This document shows, piece after piece, positions 5,460 through 5,463 of a stretch of DNA of 5,463 nucleotides (position 1 is its first letter; each line of letters begins with the position of its first letter). The position numbers and the translations under genes were made by a program. The DNA is taken from NCBI GenBank assembly GCA_028825055.1, contig JAPKAW010000133.1:1-5463 (forward strand). The letters run 5' to 3'. This stretch comes from Flavobacteriales bacterium (GTDB lineage: Bacteria > Bacteroidota > Bacteroidia > Flavobacteriales_D > Sanyastnellaceae). The notes below the pieces were generated by a model. The model searched no databases, was not told where the DNA came from, and worked only from the letters and a program-made list of their open reading frames with translations.

Positions 5460-5463
5460 ATCC

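Overview
This is an ordinary-looking chromosomal segment of a member of the Bacteroidota, probably a Flavobacteriales-like or marine lineage. Three things point there: a type IX secretion (T9SS) type A C-terminal sorting domain on the large secreted protein, a short-type Psd directly behind CdsA, and cinA directly followed by rpmB. Recognisable Shine-Dalgarno sequences are absent at every start, and sequences close to the Bacteroidota promoter consensus (TTTG / TAnnTTTG) occur upstream of several genes. Base composition is moderate, and no gene stands out as foreign. I cannot assign a genus.

Layout, left to right. Bases 1-131 (+) are the C-terminal 42 codons of phosphatidate cytidylyltransferase (cdsA), overlapping by 4 bp (ATGA) with psd (128-784, +), phosphatidylserine decarboxylase; this is a phospholipid synthesis pair. 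After a 75-bp gap holding a 7-bp inverted repeat comes a 637-residue secreted T9SS protein (860-2773, +) with a signal peptide, Asp-box (BNR) beta-propeller repeats, an EF-hand-like calcium loop and a sorting domain. A strong intrinsic terminator (2796-2830) closes it. cinA (2872-4140, +) follows, with a -7 promoter box ending only 4 bases before its ATG, so the mRNA may be leaderless. rpmB (4201-4443, +), ribosomal protein L28, comes 60 bp later. A bidirectional terminator (4476-4506) and a second perfect hairpin (4518-4535) separate it from a convergent prohibitin/band-7 membrane protein gene (4542-5372, -), whose likely promoter lies at 5429-5459.

Functionally the window is a mosaic of housekeeping units: membrane phospholipid synthesis (CdsA, then via an unseen PssA to Psd), an exported or surface beta-propeller protein, nucleotide/NAD-salvage repair (CinA), the ribosome (L28) and membrane organisation (prohibitin). 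I found no mobile element, CRISPR array, tRNA, rRNA or defence system, and no convincing undescribed multi-gene system. The more interesting points are the near-zero cinA leader, the architecture of the secreted propeller protein, the isolation of rpmB from its usual rpmG partner, and the paired hairpins between the convergent genes.
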